Of a stretch of DNA of 64,000 bases, positions 14,184 to 29,100 are shown in pieces. The stretch is from positions 33,395,260 through 33,459,259 of the forward strand of contig NC_065530.1 of the NCBI RefSeq assembly GCF_020184175.1. Reading direction: 5' to 3'. Numbering within the stretch: position 1 is the first letter of the stretch; each line of letters starts with the position of its first letter. The notes under the pieces are model-generated. The model had not been told where the DNA came from, made no database searches, and saw only the letters and a program-made list of their open reading frames with translations. Origin of the DNA: Aphis gossypii (taxonomy: Eukaryota > Arthropoda > Insecta > Hemiptera > Aphididae). The position numbers were made by a program, and so were the translations under genes.

Positions 14184-17100
14184 CTAAAACAGATGAATAA
14201 AATACAATTACAATCAACTAATTTTAATCTTTATTTTGACAAAATAAAAAAATTAACTATATGATAATGTAATACATCGGAATTTTAATATACACACACT
14301 AACGTACATTTACATGATATATTGATGTAAGATGAGAATTATTTCAATTTAAATCGATATTTTTTCTAGAACTCATTAACATTTTATTCGTATAATAAAC
14401 CTATTATCCAAGTGATAATTTAATAATTATTACGACTATCATAATGATTTTTTTTAATGTAAAATTCATTAATAACATTTTTTTATTACAATATAAATCG
14501 TATGATCGGTGGGTATTTTCTGTTATCTACCACCCAAATTTTTGTATCTCAAATAAATATCGCGTAAACACAAACCATCTAATCCTTTTTATAGTAGTAT
14601 CAGGGTTATACAGTTAGGCGAGCACTTGCGAGATAGTGAGTGTAGAAGGCAGGTATAACGAGCGGTTCCTTTACACCCATAGTGGTGGGTAGCAGATAAA
14701 ATGACTACTATAAAATAATTAAGATTATGTACCTAATATTTATTCAATTTTAAAGTGAAAAATGAAAAAAAAAATGTAAATTCATAATTCGGTAAAATTC
14801 CATGTTGAATATATTTATAAGAATAAATTAAAGTTAATATTAAAATAAAAATAAATATAAATATATCGTTTTTTCCCAGGGACAAAAATATATAAATGTA
14901 ACATAGACACCGATCTGAAAATCAATTTTGTAATTTTGGGTAAGTATTTTACATTATTTAGGCGCGGATCCTGCATGAATAGGAAAGTATAGATCAAACA
15001 AAATTATGTAGAGATCAACGAAGTAAATTCAAATCTTTATGCTCAAATAATGCATTTTTGAAATTTTTCAAATAGATACTTGGTTTTTAGTTGTTTACCA
15101 TTTTGTCCGTTTTATATTTAAGTGATGATAAATAATATTTTTTTTAATGTTAAGACATGTTAACGCAGGCGTTTCTGTGTTATTTAACTAAATGTACTAA
15201 GGAAAATAGTATAGTGGTTTTCCAAGTATAGTACTTATTAAAGCGGGCTTTTTGTAAAAAAATAAAAAAATTTAAAAATTAAAAAAAAAAATTGATTAAT
15301 ATACTATTATTACTATACGTAATTTTTATTTTTAAACTATATCGTAGTTTCCATACTAATTTTAAATCTATTATCATGAACTATTTATCCATTATCCATA
15401 TAATATATTATAAATATTTTGTAAATCAGAAATAATGTCCCCGAAAACAATAAAATGTTATAAACAAAAATATAATAACTTGGTAATTATAAAACTGCCA
15501 ACGAAAAGTGATAAACCACCCACCCTGGATCCGTGCTTGAATTATTACACATAAAAATAATAAATGAAACGCATAAAAAATATATTGCCATGAGTATTAG
15601 GTCAAATCATAATCATCGAACGACAAAGCTAATTTTTTATTTATGCTCTACATTTTAATTAAAACCCATTTATTGTTTAAGCATTAAAACATACACGTTT
15701 ACAATAAGCCCGTATAGAGTCTGTAAGTAGATTAATCTACTCCAAAATAACCATCTACGTCCTTTGTGTAATATCTACCTACTGGTTAACGTATATAATA
15801 CCTGAATAACTGTAAATTCGCCTAAATAATTTAAATTAAAATAATTCAATGACTCTTTATTACAAGATGTATACAGCATTATTAGCAATATACTCATGTA
15901 TATTATATTATTTCTGTGCACGTGTTATATAAAAATATATATATTATATACAATATACATATTATCCATAGACCATAGTATACTGAATGACTATTTTACA
16001 GTAAAAAATCATCATCTCACTCGATATGTACTGAAGTTTTTAAAATGAAAACATCTGTACATAAAGGGTAGCTCTACCCATCTATATTTTATACTAATCT
16101 ACTCAACTTAACTCTAAAAATAGGCATTCGAAAGTTGTAAATAATTTACACAATAAATTAACTAATTTTGAAAATTCTATATTCATACAAATTTTAGAAA
16201 ATTATTCTGCTTTAGAATTGAAACTAAAAACGTACGCTTTGATAAATTTAAAATATAGGCGAATATATTTTAATATTAAATTATAATCTATCAAACCAAC
16301 AACGCTCATAAATTATTTAATTAAACAAAAAAAAGACAAACATTTTTGAAAGGTATCTAATTGGAATTGTCATCGTGTTAAACGAATCATACAAATAAAA
16401 ACAATTATAACCCATTTTATATAGGTATGTAGGTATATGCACATCAATAATAAAAAAAAATCGATTAACTGCTTAAAAAATTGAATCTTTAAATATAGTT
16501 ATACATTATTTTTATTAGCCCCTATATTTCATCCCCATATAGTTTCGCCAATTGACTATTTATAGAATAGTATAGCCGACGAACACAAATACTATAGTAC
16601 ATGTAATAATTCAATGCCGAACTATGTACAAACAACATCGAAATAAGTGTGTCTTGCGAATGAATTGACGATAAATAGCTCAAAGGGTCGAAACGTTCGT
16701 ACATAAGTAGTGGTCATAACCATAATAAATAACGGCGTTCGGTGGCACGCGATCGAATATAAATATTATTGTAGACTGAATAGGAGTGTGAGATAGAGTG
16801 GAAGTGGTACGGACGTGTATATATACATCCTGTCATACAAATACAGAAATACAATATTCTCCAGTGAAAGGTTATTTACTCGTGTCTCGTGTTCGGTGTT
16901 TGTTTCGCGCCGGAAACTATCGCGGGCATGTGCCAGTGCGCGTTTTACGTTTAATGGTTTACGGTGTTAGTAGTACTGCTACTTGTGTGCACGATACATC
17001 ATAGGTGTGATAATTTTTTTTCAATTATAACTGATAGTCGTTGTTGTTAAAGCCGGCACAATAATATAAAATTTAAGTGGGTATATGAACACCACCGTAG

Positions 17101-20100
17101 CGAACGTCATCAACGTTATGGATATACCGGGACGCTTGTCGAGAAAATACTAATGAAAGAAAAACCCAAGGTGCACTAATTACAGGTTCGTTCACTAAAC
17201 CATTATAATAATAATTGATAAGTTGCAGCATAAATATAAAAACATTTAAAATGTTTATAGTATTTTTTTTAATTTTTTTATGCTATTAATGCATTAGAAA
17301 TATTATAGTCATAGTAAAAAAAAATCTATGATATTAAGAGTATCTACATGCACTTGAATGCAGGTACACTATCCAAAATATAAAATCTCAGCAAAAAAGG
17401 ACTGAAATAGGTTTAATGGATATTATTAAATAAATTTCTTAATACATTTTACTTTTACACTTAATAAATAACGTAGTGATTTAAAAATTTGAAGTATTAC
17501 TGTTTCAAAACAGAAACTTAAATGCTTCACATAAAAACATTATTATATTATCTAACAAAATAAGATAAAATAACTTTAATAACTTTACCTACTATAGTCG
17601 AGCGTCAATGACGAAAGACAATTTTTATTCAACAAGAGGAATAATGTTCTCTTATAATATTATCTATCAGTTTAAATAGTTAAAAAATATCATTAATTAT
17701 GTATGCTTTGATGTTATATAGTCTTCTTTAATCTAACGTAGATAAACTATTATTGTACTTCTGTCTTCTAGCATGTAAACTGTACCTACGGATTTTTATA
17801 CATTTCCGAAAGAAAATATTTTAAAATACAAACTATTTTCTGGTTATGCAATACTCTTATTAAATAGAATTATTTTAAACTGCATCGTTTTCAAACAAAA
17901 GATATTGTTTTATTTTTCTTCAAAAAACTTGAAAATAAGTTATTAATAATAGGTACAACAACTATAAAATTTTGTAGTAATATTTATAACATAATTTCTA
18001 AAATGAAATATATATAAAAAAATGCAGTTAAATAATAATCAAAATAAGGAACCGATAATTTTTTTTTTAATTTAATGAAATTGTTCATCTTTAAGCCTAA
18101 TTCTGGAACGAATAGTCGGAAAAATGAGGAAGTATGTATTTTATGATGGACGCGGATGACGGAACAAACTATTAACAACTCCAAGAGAGTTCCGCGTTCT
18201 GTGATTAATCAAAACATAATGAACGAACGCCTTATTTTAAAGACGATTTTGGTAGAATTCAAATGTTATTAACCAATTAAATTCATTTTAAGTGCGAAGT
18301 AATGAACGATTTAGGTACTTTCATCGCATCGATTCGAATGAATACTATGTTTTTACTACCTATAAATTAAATGGCAAAATGTTATATATAAGTAGTACAA
18401 ATTACTAATGTATATTACATACTTAATAACATCTTAGATTTTAAACTATTATATTTATGATGAGATAAATTGTACTTCGTACTGTACTCAAACATATATG
18501 TATTAAATTTTTACCGATTTTTTAATTTTAACTAGGCACCTATTCACATTTAAATGTAATTAGCTGTATTACTCGACTTCGTCTAGTTTAAAATTAATCT
18601 TTCTATCATTTACCGTTTTTTTTTCAGTCGGAATCTATAATAAAAGTACTATTACATTGATTAACTTCGTGATTTTATTTCCAAGTCTTAATTCTGAACA
18701 TATTTTTGATGTTAACACCAAAAAAATTGTAGAAAAATTCAATTAATGCTTGAAAGTCGTCGTAAATCCAGTATTTTTTAAAGATTGGTATTCGTCTTTA
18801 TGTGCTTAATGTTTATAAAAAATATTATATGTCTAGACTCTAAAATAAAGAAAGCAACTCATGATTGAAAATCACATAAGTTATCATCATAAATAATTGT
18901 GTTCATTAGTATTTGATATTTTGATTTCAAGATTTTTTTTTTTTTAAATATGTTTGTAAGAAAATTCATTTAACATATTGTTCTTAATTAAGAGTATATT
19001 TATATTAATTTAATCTGTACACAATAACAACCATTTAAATCAACAAAAAATATTCGATTTTCATGAGCCAAAACTCAATGCACGTGTAAACTACCTGTAA
19101 CTACCTGTATAGCAACTTATAGACTTTTTTTTTTTAATAAACTAAAAACAACCCCAAATACACATGATAAATATACATTATGCATGGATAAGTTTTACAT
19201 TCCAATAAAAATGTCTTGATTTTTGTTATCATATTCAATTGCTGATTGTTTATATGAGTTAACTTAAAATGTATAGAAACATCTGATTATGCAGAAATTA
19301 CATAAAAAAATTACGCTAAAAATTTTTTAGAACATGAAGTTTTAAAATTTTAAGGGATAATATTTTTTTATAAGAATGTTTTTAAATTACTTTCCTTTTT
19401 GACTGAATCTTAATTTGATCATTAGTCACGATAATTTACAATTATAATTTCGTCAATACATTCCAGATCATCATTACATAAATTGTACTTATAAACATTA
19501 ATTACAACGCGTAATAATTGACATTAGTATGTTTAATTTAAATATATTGGTCCATAGATAAAAATGTGTTAAAAAGAAAAATCACAATAACTTATAAATT
19601 GGAGATACATTTTGTTACAGAATTGCTTTCTAACTCAACTCTTAACACCTCTAAACATATAAATAAAATAATACTATTATTTCGAATACTTACGCGTCAC
19701 TAGAGCATATAATAGTACTTATTTTTAGTGGATATAAATCGAAGTGTAAGAACATTATGAACTGATGTTTATTATACATTTAGAGTCTATATTCTAAATT
19801 CTTTAAAATAGTATTTTGAAAACACATCTACAAATTGGTAATATTTTCTTTCAAAATTAATTATTACAAATTATGCCATTTGTTATGCTTATTAAATAGT
19901 CGTCAATATAGTCAAGGTACAGACACGTCATCACAAGGGTGTTTATAAATTCAACAGGAAAACTAGTAAAAAGAAAAAATTTCTTATTTTTACGAATTAT
20001 ATAATAAGAATAATGTATATACATACATATTTAATGTTAACTTAATTACACCTAACGCGTGCATAAATTTCAAGTCAAATACTTTTTTTTTCTACAAAAT

Positions 20101-23100
20101 AAATATGTATTAAACTAAAAACAATATAAAGATATAATTTTGTTTAGTAAACTATTATTATGATATTTCTCTTTTAAATCCGGTTTAATATTGATGTTAA
20201 ATACCTATTCACATAAAAATGCATCCTACATAAATTACAGACAACTATAAAAAAAAACTACTTTCATATATAAACTAGTATATTCGTATGTATATACAAT
20301 ATACATCAAGCATAAAACAATAAACTACCTATATGTGTGACAATTAATAGTAGATATATAAGTAGTATTTCTTTTCATTAAACACAAACACATAAATATT
20401 TCTGTAATAGTGTTCTTAGTTTAGGATTCGTGTGAATAAAAAAAAAATGAACTTACATATATAGGTATAAGAATAATATTATATGTTATACAATTAAAAT
20501 AAAATAAACTTTTCTATGATTGACCATTAGTTATTATTATACATTATAACAATAACAGAATAATTAGAAAAGAAAAAATGATTTACATCATGTATTGTAA
20601 TTTAAAAAATCACAATTTTAGAATGTACATAGTAATTATCATATAAATATACGCCCACCGTCAAGGCAGAAATAACGTATTAGTTTTATTGAAATCTCAT
20701 ATATTTTTAAAAATAAGTGTTTAAAGTTGAATATCGCGAACACAATAAATTCTTTAATTAAACCACATTTTAACACACTAACAATTGTAGTTACGTAATA
20801 AAAGACCAAACTTTCTTGGTCATTAATTAGTATGAAAGTAAAAAATTTAAATCTTTCATTATCATTTTAATGAGACCCAATTAAAATTGTATACAAAACA
20901 TTTTCTGGTGTTGAACACAAGGCGGATAAGTATAACCACTTTCTACGAGTTAAAACAATAATCTGTAACTATTTACGAACAGTTCCAGTTAACTTCTTCT
21001 AAATAAATGTATTTATTAAGACTGGATAAAGAATTTAGTCTAATATATTTTATTGCTCATATAGATACTTAAATACAGCACGATAAGTGTCATGATCGTC
21101 AGACACTAATTATTATAGGTATATTTCTAGTTAAGAAAGTATGAAACCGATTAATTAATCTCGACAAATACACAAACTGGCAATCATCGACAAAAATAAA
21201 TTTCTACTGAATTTTTTATTTTACCCTCGGAAGCAATGACTATTTTACAAGTTCAGAATCCGAAAAGAAATTTATACATTAATTATTATAATCCGTCATC
21301 ATTGCAGTATCGTTGACAGATTAAAAAGAAAAAATTCGTGATTTAAAGTACAATAATATAATTAATAACTACAACGAGCATTTATCATAATATAACGAGT
21401 TAGAAATCAATTACATTTAACACGCGGGAGGGAGAAGACACGTATATAGTTATGGTCTTTGTAAGCTAGAACTATCTGAATTAAAATCGTGTAGAGTACT
21501 AGAGTTTCTGTAATATAATTATATGATATAACAGTTCGATATTATATATTATATCATAACGGTCGTATATAGACTTGGAGACTCGTGGTCTTCGAATTAA
21601 ATTGTGACGACTTTTCGAAACGCCTATATTCGCGTTAATCTGTCCTACTGGATGATTACCAAGCCTATTAAACAACGACAGGTTGTAACGACACTGTGAC
21701 GTTGAGTGTTTTTTATTCGAATTCCGCGAACATTTTCCCACGTGGAACAAACCTCGACGCGGCGCCTCATCCGTTTGTTCATGGTATTTGAATCCGTGCT
21801 AAATGCGGATTTCCGATTTTAGCGCCGTCGTCGCCGCGTTTGTTCTCTAAAGACTAAAGACGCCTCTTATTTTAATTGATCATGGATGTTCGTCTTTTGA
21901 CGGCATTCGGAAATTGAATTAAAATTTAAGAAAAACGAGTATTTTTGCTTTCGATCGGGACCAGTTTCTCGAGGAAACCCGCGGGTGAAAGCGCTGCGGA
22001 GTACCTATATATAGATGTACAATAATACATAATATGTAATCCACTACATAGAATTTCAAAAAGAAAAACAACCGGGTACCCATAACAGCTACTCGAACAC
22101 TATTACACGTATTAAATCTTTTCGCATGCGAGAACGGAGGATTTGTATTTTAATTTACTGATTACGCAGCCTAAGTAGTAGACGGTGATGAGTTTAAACA
22201 CGATGTCGTGTATATCGCGTTGTTTATTAAGCAATACTTAACCATGATAATGCGTAGTGAAAAATATTTATAAATACACACACACACACACACACACACA
22301 CACTGAAATTACATATTAAATTTGTTATGAATTCGCACGGTTTGGAGGAAAAAAACATAAATATAGGTATACGTATAAACACACAATATATTATATGCAT
22401 ATAATAGCTGTGTGTGTATATTCTCTCATACCCACATCAAGCCATGCACACACACACACACACGCACATTACACGTGTGTATATTTTTTCAACAATGTCA
22501 TGAAAGTAATTAGATATACGTCTTATACACGCATATTTATTATTTATATTGTTGAGAGAATTACATAAATTACCACACGTATACATAAACATAAACGGTC
22601 GTTGTCTCGCTATTATCGAAAAAAAAAATGGTCTGCGCGTGGTCATCGTTTCACTTATTATAATATCTACAAAAATAGGATCTAGCTTCGTGAACATAAT
22701 AGATGTGATGTGGTACATATATATATATATTTATTATGATAAGTAATAGCACAGCCACAAATTAGGTTCGCAGTTGCCTATAGGATACACAGATGGGTGA
22801 AATAATTTAAACTATTTGAGCAAATGTTTACCGTTTTTAATATTGTCATTCAAAAAATTCGCTATAGGTAAAGAATAGAAAACATAGAATATCGAGTATT
22901 ATGAATATTATATATATTAATAAAACGCGTGTTATAATAACCTGCAAAAACAAATAATTTCGATTCAAGTTCAATTATAGATTCTAGCTATAATGACATT
23001 TTGTAGTTTATAGTTTAAACTTTATATTATAGGTAGGGAACATTCTTTTGGTAATATTTTCAAAGTGAAACTTTACAGTAAATAAAAATATCCGTCGATA

Positions 23101-26100
23101 ACTGCGTGTAAATAATAAAGAAATCAAAATAATCACATATTAATTATGTACGAAAAAATTAACTTCAATAAAACAAATAATGAGATGAAATAGAAAGAAA
23201 AAAATTATATACCAATAGGTAGTCTCAAATCCTACAATTAAGCCACGCACGGTACATATTATTGCACTAGATTATGTATATAATAACCATAAAAGTTGTA
23301 TAAAGGCGATATTTCTTTATTACAATACAGTTATAATTAAATTTCTAAAAGAATTATTTTAGGAGAACTATTTATTGGAATGAATTGTATGAACATAATT
23401 TATTCTAAAAATTAAAACTGTGTTAGTTTTGCAAATGTTTTATATTGTAATTTGATGAAACGTATTATGAGCTTAATAATAATTATGATGTTTTATTTTC
23501 ATATGTATTATGTTTCTCAAGTTAAATAATAATAAATATCACGAACCATTAGATAAATAAAATAAAACAATAACAATCATTGTGTTATTAATTTTGTAAA
23601 ATAAAACAAATTTCAGTGTTTTGAATGTTAATAAACAAACGTAATTTTAAACCTAGTATAAAACTAAGAAAGCAAATGTAAATATAAAAATATTAAATTA
23701 CAAAAATATTTAAAATATTAACAAAACATAACAAAAAATACCTAATTATACAACAAACACTTAAACATTCTCAACCCCGGAAAGTCTAAATTAATTAGAA
23801 CAATAACTTATTATTTCTGTATTTATTATGGCTAGTTAAGTTAGCTGCAAGTAGAATGTGCATTGTGTACAATATGATATATGATATGAATTTAAACATT
23901 TTAAACTTAAAAATAATTCTAAATCGCGAACTGTTAAAAATAAATTTAATACTTCAGTATTTTAATTTTATGTATTTTATGTGGCGTGGCAAAAGATGCA
24001 TTTGAGGAATGACTCGTTAAGTCATAAATAAGTTTTTTTTTAAGAAATAGATAAAAGACTAGTGTTTTTGATATAAGTCATGATGTGATTTTCTAGTCTT
24101 TTAATAATAAATACTCTTAGTATTTTTTATTTAAATGGATAATTGAGATTCCATCTTACGGATTTATGGTGGAAGGTACTGTAGAGTGCAAAATCAAAAC
24201 GATCTTCGATAGTGATTGTCAATATTTGTTATTCAAATTATTTTATAACCTTTGTACAATTATTATAGTAATAAAAAGTGAATTTTATTGCATATTACGT
24301 GATGTAACAATTTAAAATATAATATGCCTAAACAAATTTAAACAAACGTTTCAAAAAAACAAATCTTTAGTTCATCATGAAAATTTAGAACAATAAAATA
24401 GGTATAAGTCTTATAAATTATAGACAATAGTAATATTTCAACATGAGAATATTTTCAAATGTTACATGGCTCCATTTTAACATTATGTTGTAAGATATTT
24501 ATTTGCAGTACAAAAGTACGAAATTATAATAACACGGGAATTATTACACTACAAATTATAATATTCGTGTGATAGTTAAGTAGATAAAATAGTACAAAAC
24601 TTATGTGAATTTAACAGGTCAGATTATTATTAGTATTAGTTTTTGGTGATACCTAATATATAATTTAATTGATCGGAAAATGTTAAACAAAGATTTTATA
24701 AAGCAACTTTAGTCTGAAACTTATTATCTGATAAAAAATATTAATGAGAACTAAATACTTAATTAACAAAAATAAAGACAGTTTTATGATTTTGTACTCG
24801 ATTTGCAAAGTTAATCATCTAACCAAGGTACCTAACTATAATTAGTAATGAATTTAACGAAATACAGACTGTATTAATTAAATAAATAGGTAAAATAATG
24901 AAATGTTTTAATTAGAAACATGATATGATTACAGCATATATAGGTATAGTATAATAATACTATACCTAAAGTTAACTGTAATTGCAGTTAAAACTTTTAT
25001 AAATATAAATATTAAAAAGTAGATTACAAGGAAAAATATCATAACACACGATGCGTATAATTTATAAATCGTATTGTTATTATTGCGGTTGATTTTACTG
25101 GTATATTATAGGTACATTCAATAGGATACACTACTATATACGTATACATATTTTATATAGGTGGAAGTTAGAAATTATAAGTTATTATTATTATTTACCT
25201 TGAGGCTTTATAAAGAATCATTTATTTGTTGATACTACTATAATATTATGTGAATGCATTTTGTTACATTTTTGATAACAATCGACTTTTCATCTAATCA
25301 CCAGCTACCTAGGTACTACGTATTTGAGAACAAATGCATTTTTATTGTATTACGGAATACGCTAAGGGCAATAATTCTGGTTTCACCGGTGCAAAAATAA
25401 ATAATAAATAAATGAAATATAACTAAAAAAAAAAAAGAGAGCGAGGTCCGACACGCCGTGAAGTCCACTGCACGACCTATGCCCTGTTATTTTCTGGTCC
25501 AAAATGGATACTTCTTAATTTCTCAATACAAAAAACCTTCTAGAATTCAATTTCAATTTGATCACTATATACTATCCGTCATATAGAATCCAACTAGGCG
25601 GAATTTAGAAAGGTGCTAATTTTATATAATTAAGGGGGTTCGTTATTTGCGCACTAATAAGCTTATTCGTTCGATCACGCTTCGTCTGAGAAAAATATCA
25701 TTGCACAATTATTATTATCAAGTTCACGTGTCTAATAAATCACTCGAGTTCGCTTCCTAGTTCCGAATATCATAATCGTATAAGACTACCTATATAAAAG
25801 TGTAAAATTGACATTTCTGAGATGCCATTATTTGGCTTTCTCTCAAATACTAGTTTATTCCAATATAAAGTTAATAATGCAGACATGCAGTCATATTAGT
25901 AAACAACGTATAAATAAAAAATTAAATAAAAATTATGCGTAATATTATTACTATTCTCCATTCTTATTCGTCACGTTATATCATGATTTGAATATATTTT
26001 CTATGTTGATTGTTGGCAATGAGTGGATTTCGCATAAACAAAATACGTGTATAATACGATACTTTCTATAAGTATGCATTAAAATTAAGTATGTGTACTA

Positions 26101-29100
26101 TTATAAACAATGTTACTGGAAAGCTAATTCGTTCACACGAAAAACTGTTATTCAATTCAAATTAAGATATTCTAAGTAAGCACCGTAGGTAGGTATATAC
26201 TATCTAGAAGGTATAGATTTAAGAAAATTATATATTTTCGGTAATTTATTCATATTATTTTATTTATGTATATTATAAATGTGTGTGTGAGTAATTTAAT
26301 TTGAAAAATAACTGAGTAGTTACTTTGTAATATAGTAGGTGTATAATACCTAAATTTCATCATTGAAGAGGTCACTATAATGGATATTGTACGTTAAATT
26401 TAATGGTACATACATCAATGCATAGGTACGATGGAAAACTATTTTGAACAGAGACGATAGCCTATATGTTTGCAAAATAATTAGCAACCTTGATGATTTT
26501 AGTGATTTTCGTCAAATTTCAAAAATCAAACATTCATAAAAAATAATAATTTGGCCTTGTGTAAAACATTTTTTCTTATAATAAACTTTTATGAGAAACC
26601 TTATATTATATTTTTAAATAAAATATAAATTTAAATAAAGGTAAACAATAGTGGATACCGCTATACATTAGGTGTCGAACGGGTTGCTATAATTAGTTGA
26701 TTAAATTTGAATTCAATGATATATAATTTAATACGGTAAAAATAGATTCATAGTATACCTATATAAATAATATCTTAAGATAAATCAAAAATGGTACTGC
26801 GTATAGTAAAATGCATAATAATATAGCATGAAAGTTTTAAATTCTTACGAATAATGTTTTTAAATTAAAACAAAATAATTAACAAAGTTATTAATTATTG
26901 TTTAATAAGTAATTTCGTTCCAATTTGAACTTAAAATGTCTATAAAAAATAATTGCCTGCATATTATATTTTTTAGATTTTATGGTTCAAATATGAACTA
27001 CTTATGAAAAATCTTATATTAAATTTTCAAAACTTAGAAATAGAATTCAAAATTTTTATGAGTTATTAACAACAATAGTATACCATTTTCTAATGTTTAA
27101 ATTCTAACTTTAAAATATAATAAAACAATAATGTAACCATAGATTTTCTATATTTTTTAATTAAGAAATTAACAACTTATGAATTTATTAAATTTTCAAG
27201 TATTTTTATCCAGCAAATAATTGTTAATCGACATTTAAAAAAAAAAGTTGTGACCCTGTATCTATGTAATTATTCTTGACAATTTTTTATTGCTATATAA
27301 AAAAACTCATGAAGAACCTTATTGTGTTAAATTTTCAAACTTTTTAACCAACAAACAAGTTTTATAATACATATTAAGTTGAATAAAAACTAAAATGGTC
27401 AAACAATTATTAACATCTATAAACAGCTTAAAAAGAGCCAAAATATTCCTTATATTCCAACTATAGTCTAAAAATGTCTATGTTCTATACCAGGCCAAAA
27501 CTTGACTAATTTATAATTGTAAAAATATCAATACAATAAATGAAAAAGCTCAAAACTAATTTAATAATAATAGGCAGTTCAAAATCATCAGTTATATCCG
27601 AGAAAATTTAAACACGTTAAAAGATGTATTTCGTTAGCTTAGATTCAATAAGATTTAACCATAAATATTCAATATTATCTTGACGAATTAAATTCATCTT
27701 CAAGTTTCTTACTATTGATGAATTTGTTTGAACTGCCTTAACGAATCTATATTTAAGCGACCAGTGATATTTTTAATTTATAATATGTCATAATACATGA
27801 GTAATGTATAAAAAATATATATGTAATGTATTTGTCCAAAGTTAAAATTAATCTAGATTCCGAATAATAATAGGAATTTTCAATACCTCACATGTTTGTT
27901 TATAGTGAATGCACAAGTGGTTCGAAATGTCGAAAACTAACATCAAATTTAAACACACAAATCGTATTTTACATATTTGAAAGATTATTGGCTATTGCTT
28001 ATTAGTTCATATTAATTAAATGCATAAAAAAAATAAAGAAAAAAAATAATAATAAAATTATTAATAATATAATAAATAAAAAAAAAAATTCAATTTAAGA
28101 TGACTAAAAAAAAAAAAATATTTTTGTTGTTAATAATGTTATTGATGAAATAATGCATTTTAAATTTTAATCTATTACAAGTTTAGGTATTTTAATTTTG
28201 AGTGTTTTTTATTGCTACTGATAACATGTTCAATGCTGATTCCTGGGATAAAAGTAATTTTTTTATCAAGTATATCAAGTTTAAATATAATGGATATAAC
28301 TGCATACATATTTTATAACTTTTTCTTACAATATACCTATACATCATAATAATTAAATGCAATTCATTTAATTGCATTTATTAAATGCATAGCTATAATT
28401 CCAAGCTCTAAACTAATTACTATTCAATTTTAAAATACCTTCCACTGAAATCGCTCTGCGCCTAACTCCAGTTTCTTCTTTTTAAACAAAAATCAAAGAT
28501 AGTTCAAACCTAGTTTTAAAAGAAAATAATTCTATAAAACCTCAATAAGTAGCAGTAATTTATTAAATGGGTTATGCGTTTCGAAGAAGATGTTTAAATG
28601 ATGATGAGGAAAGTAGTTTTAAGTGCGACGATTAATACTAATCCAGTTAGGATCCGGTTCTTCAGCTCTTGTTTTATCATCGTGACTCTGTTGTATTTAG
28701 TTTAATGAAATGAATGATACTTTTGCTTTCTCTAAAGTGTACACGAAATATTACGATTAAATAGACGTTGTTGATAAAAATAATAGAAATAATTTCATAA
28801 CACAAGAAAACTTCGTAGGTAACTCATTTCTACAATATACTAATAATTATTACGATTATCATTATTATTACTAATATTTTCTACATAGTTCAAAAGTCCC
28901 ATTTTAAAATTTAAAATATTTTCTAAGCTATATGTGTATTCTAAGTCTAAAGTTTAAACTCCAAAAGATAAAAGTAAGCCACATTTTACATAAGTAAGTA
29001 CGTCTGTAGGAAAGATAATAAGTATTTTTTTTTTTTTTTTGTAAACGTTGATTTCTAGAAAAAACCAATTTTACTTTTATATGCTAAGTAACTACACCAA

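Noticed and set aside
14508..14705. Possible MITE with GGTGGGTA-type ends
   Set aside because: The inverted similarity (GTTATCTACCACCC versus GGTGGGTAGCAGATAA) is imperfect and I found no flanking duplication.
16798..17004. 68-codon plus-strand open frame in the GC block in setd3 intron 5
   Set aside because: No domain, and its in-frame start is arbitrary; the block is better explained as non-coding leader or promoter.
25440..25505. GC-rich patch next to an A run, considered as a SINE or pol III gene
   Set aside because: A-box and B-box matches were too poor, and the A run is on the wrong side for a plus-strand retroposon.
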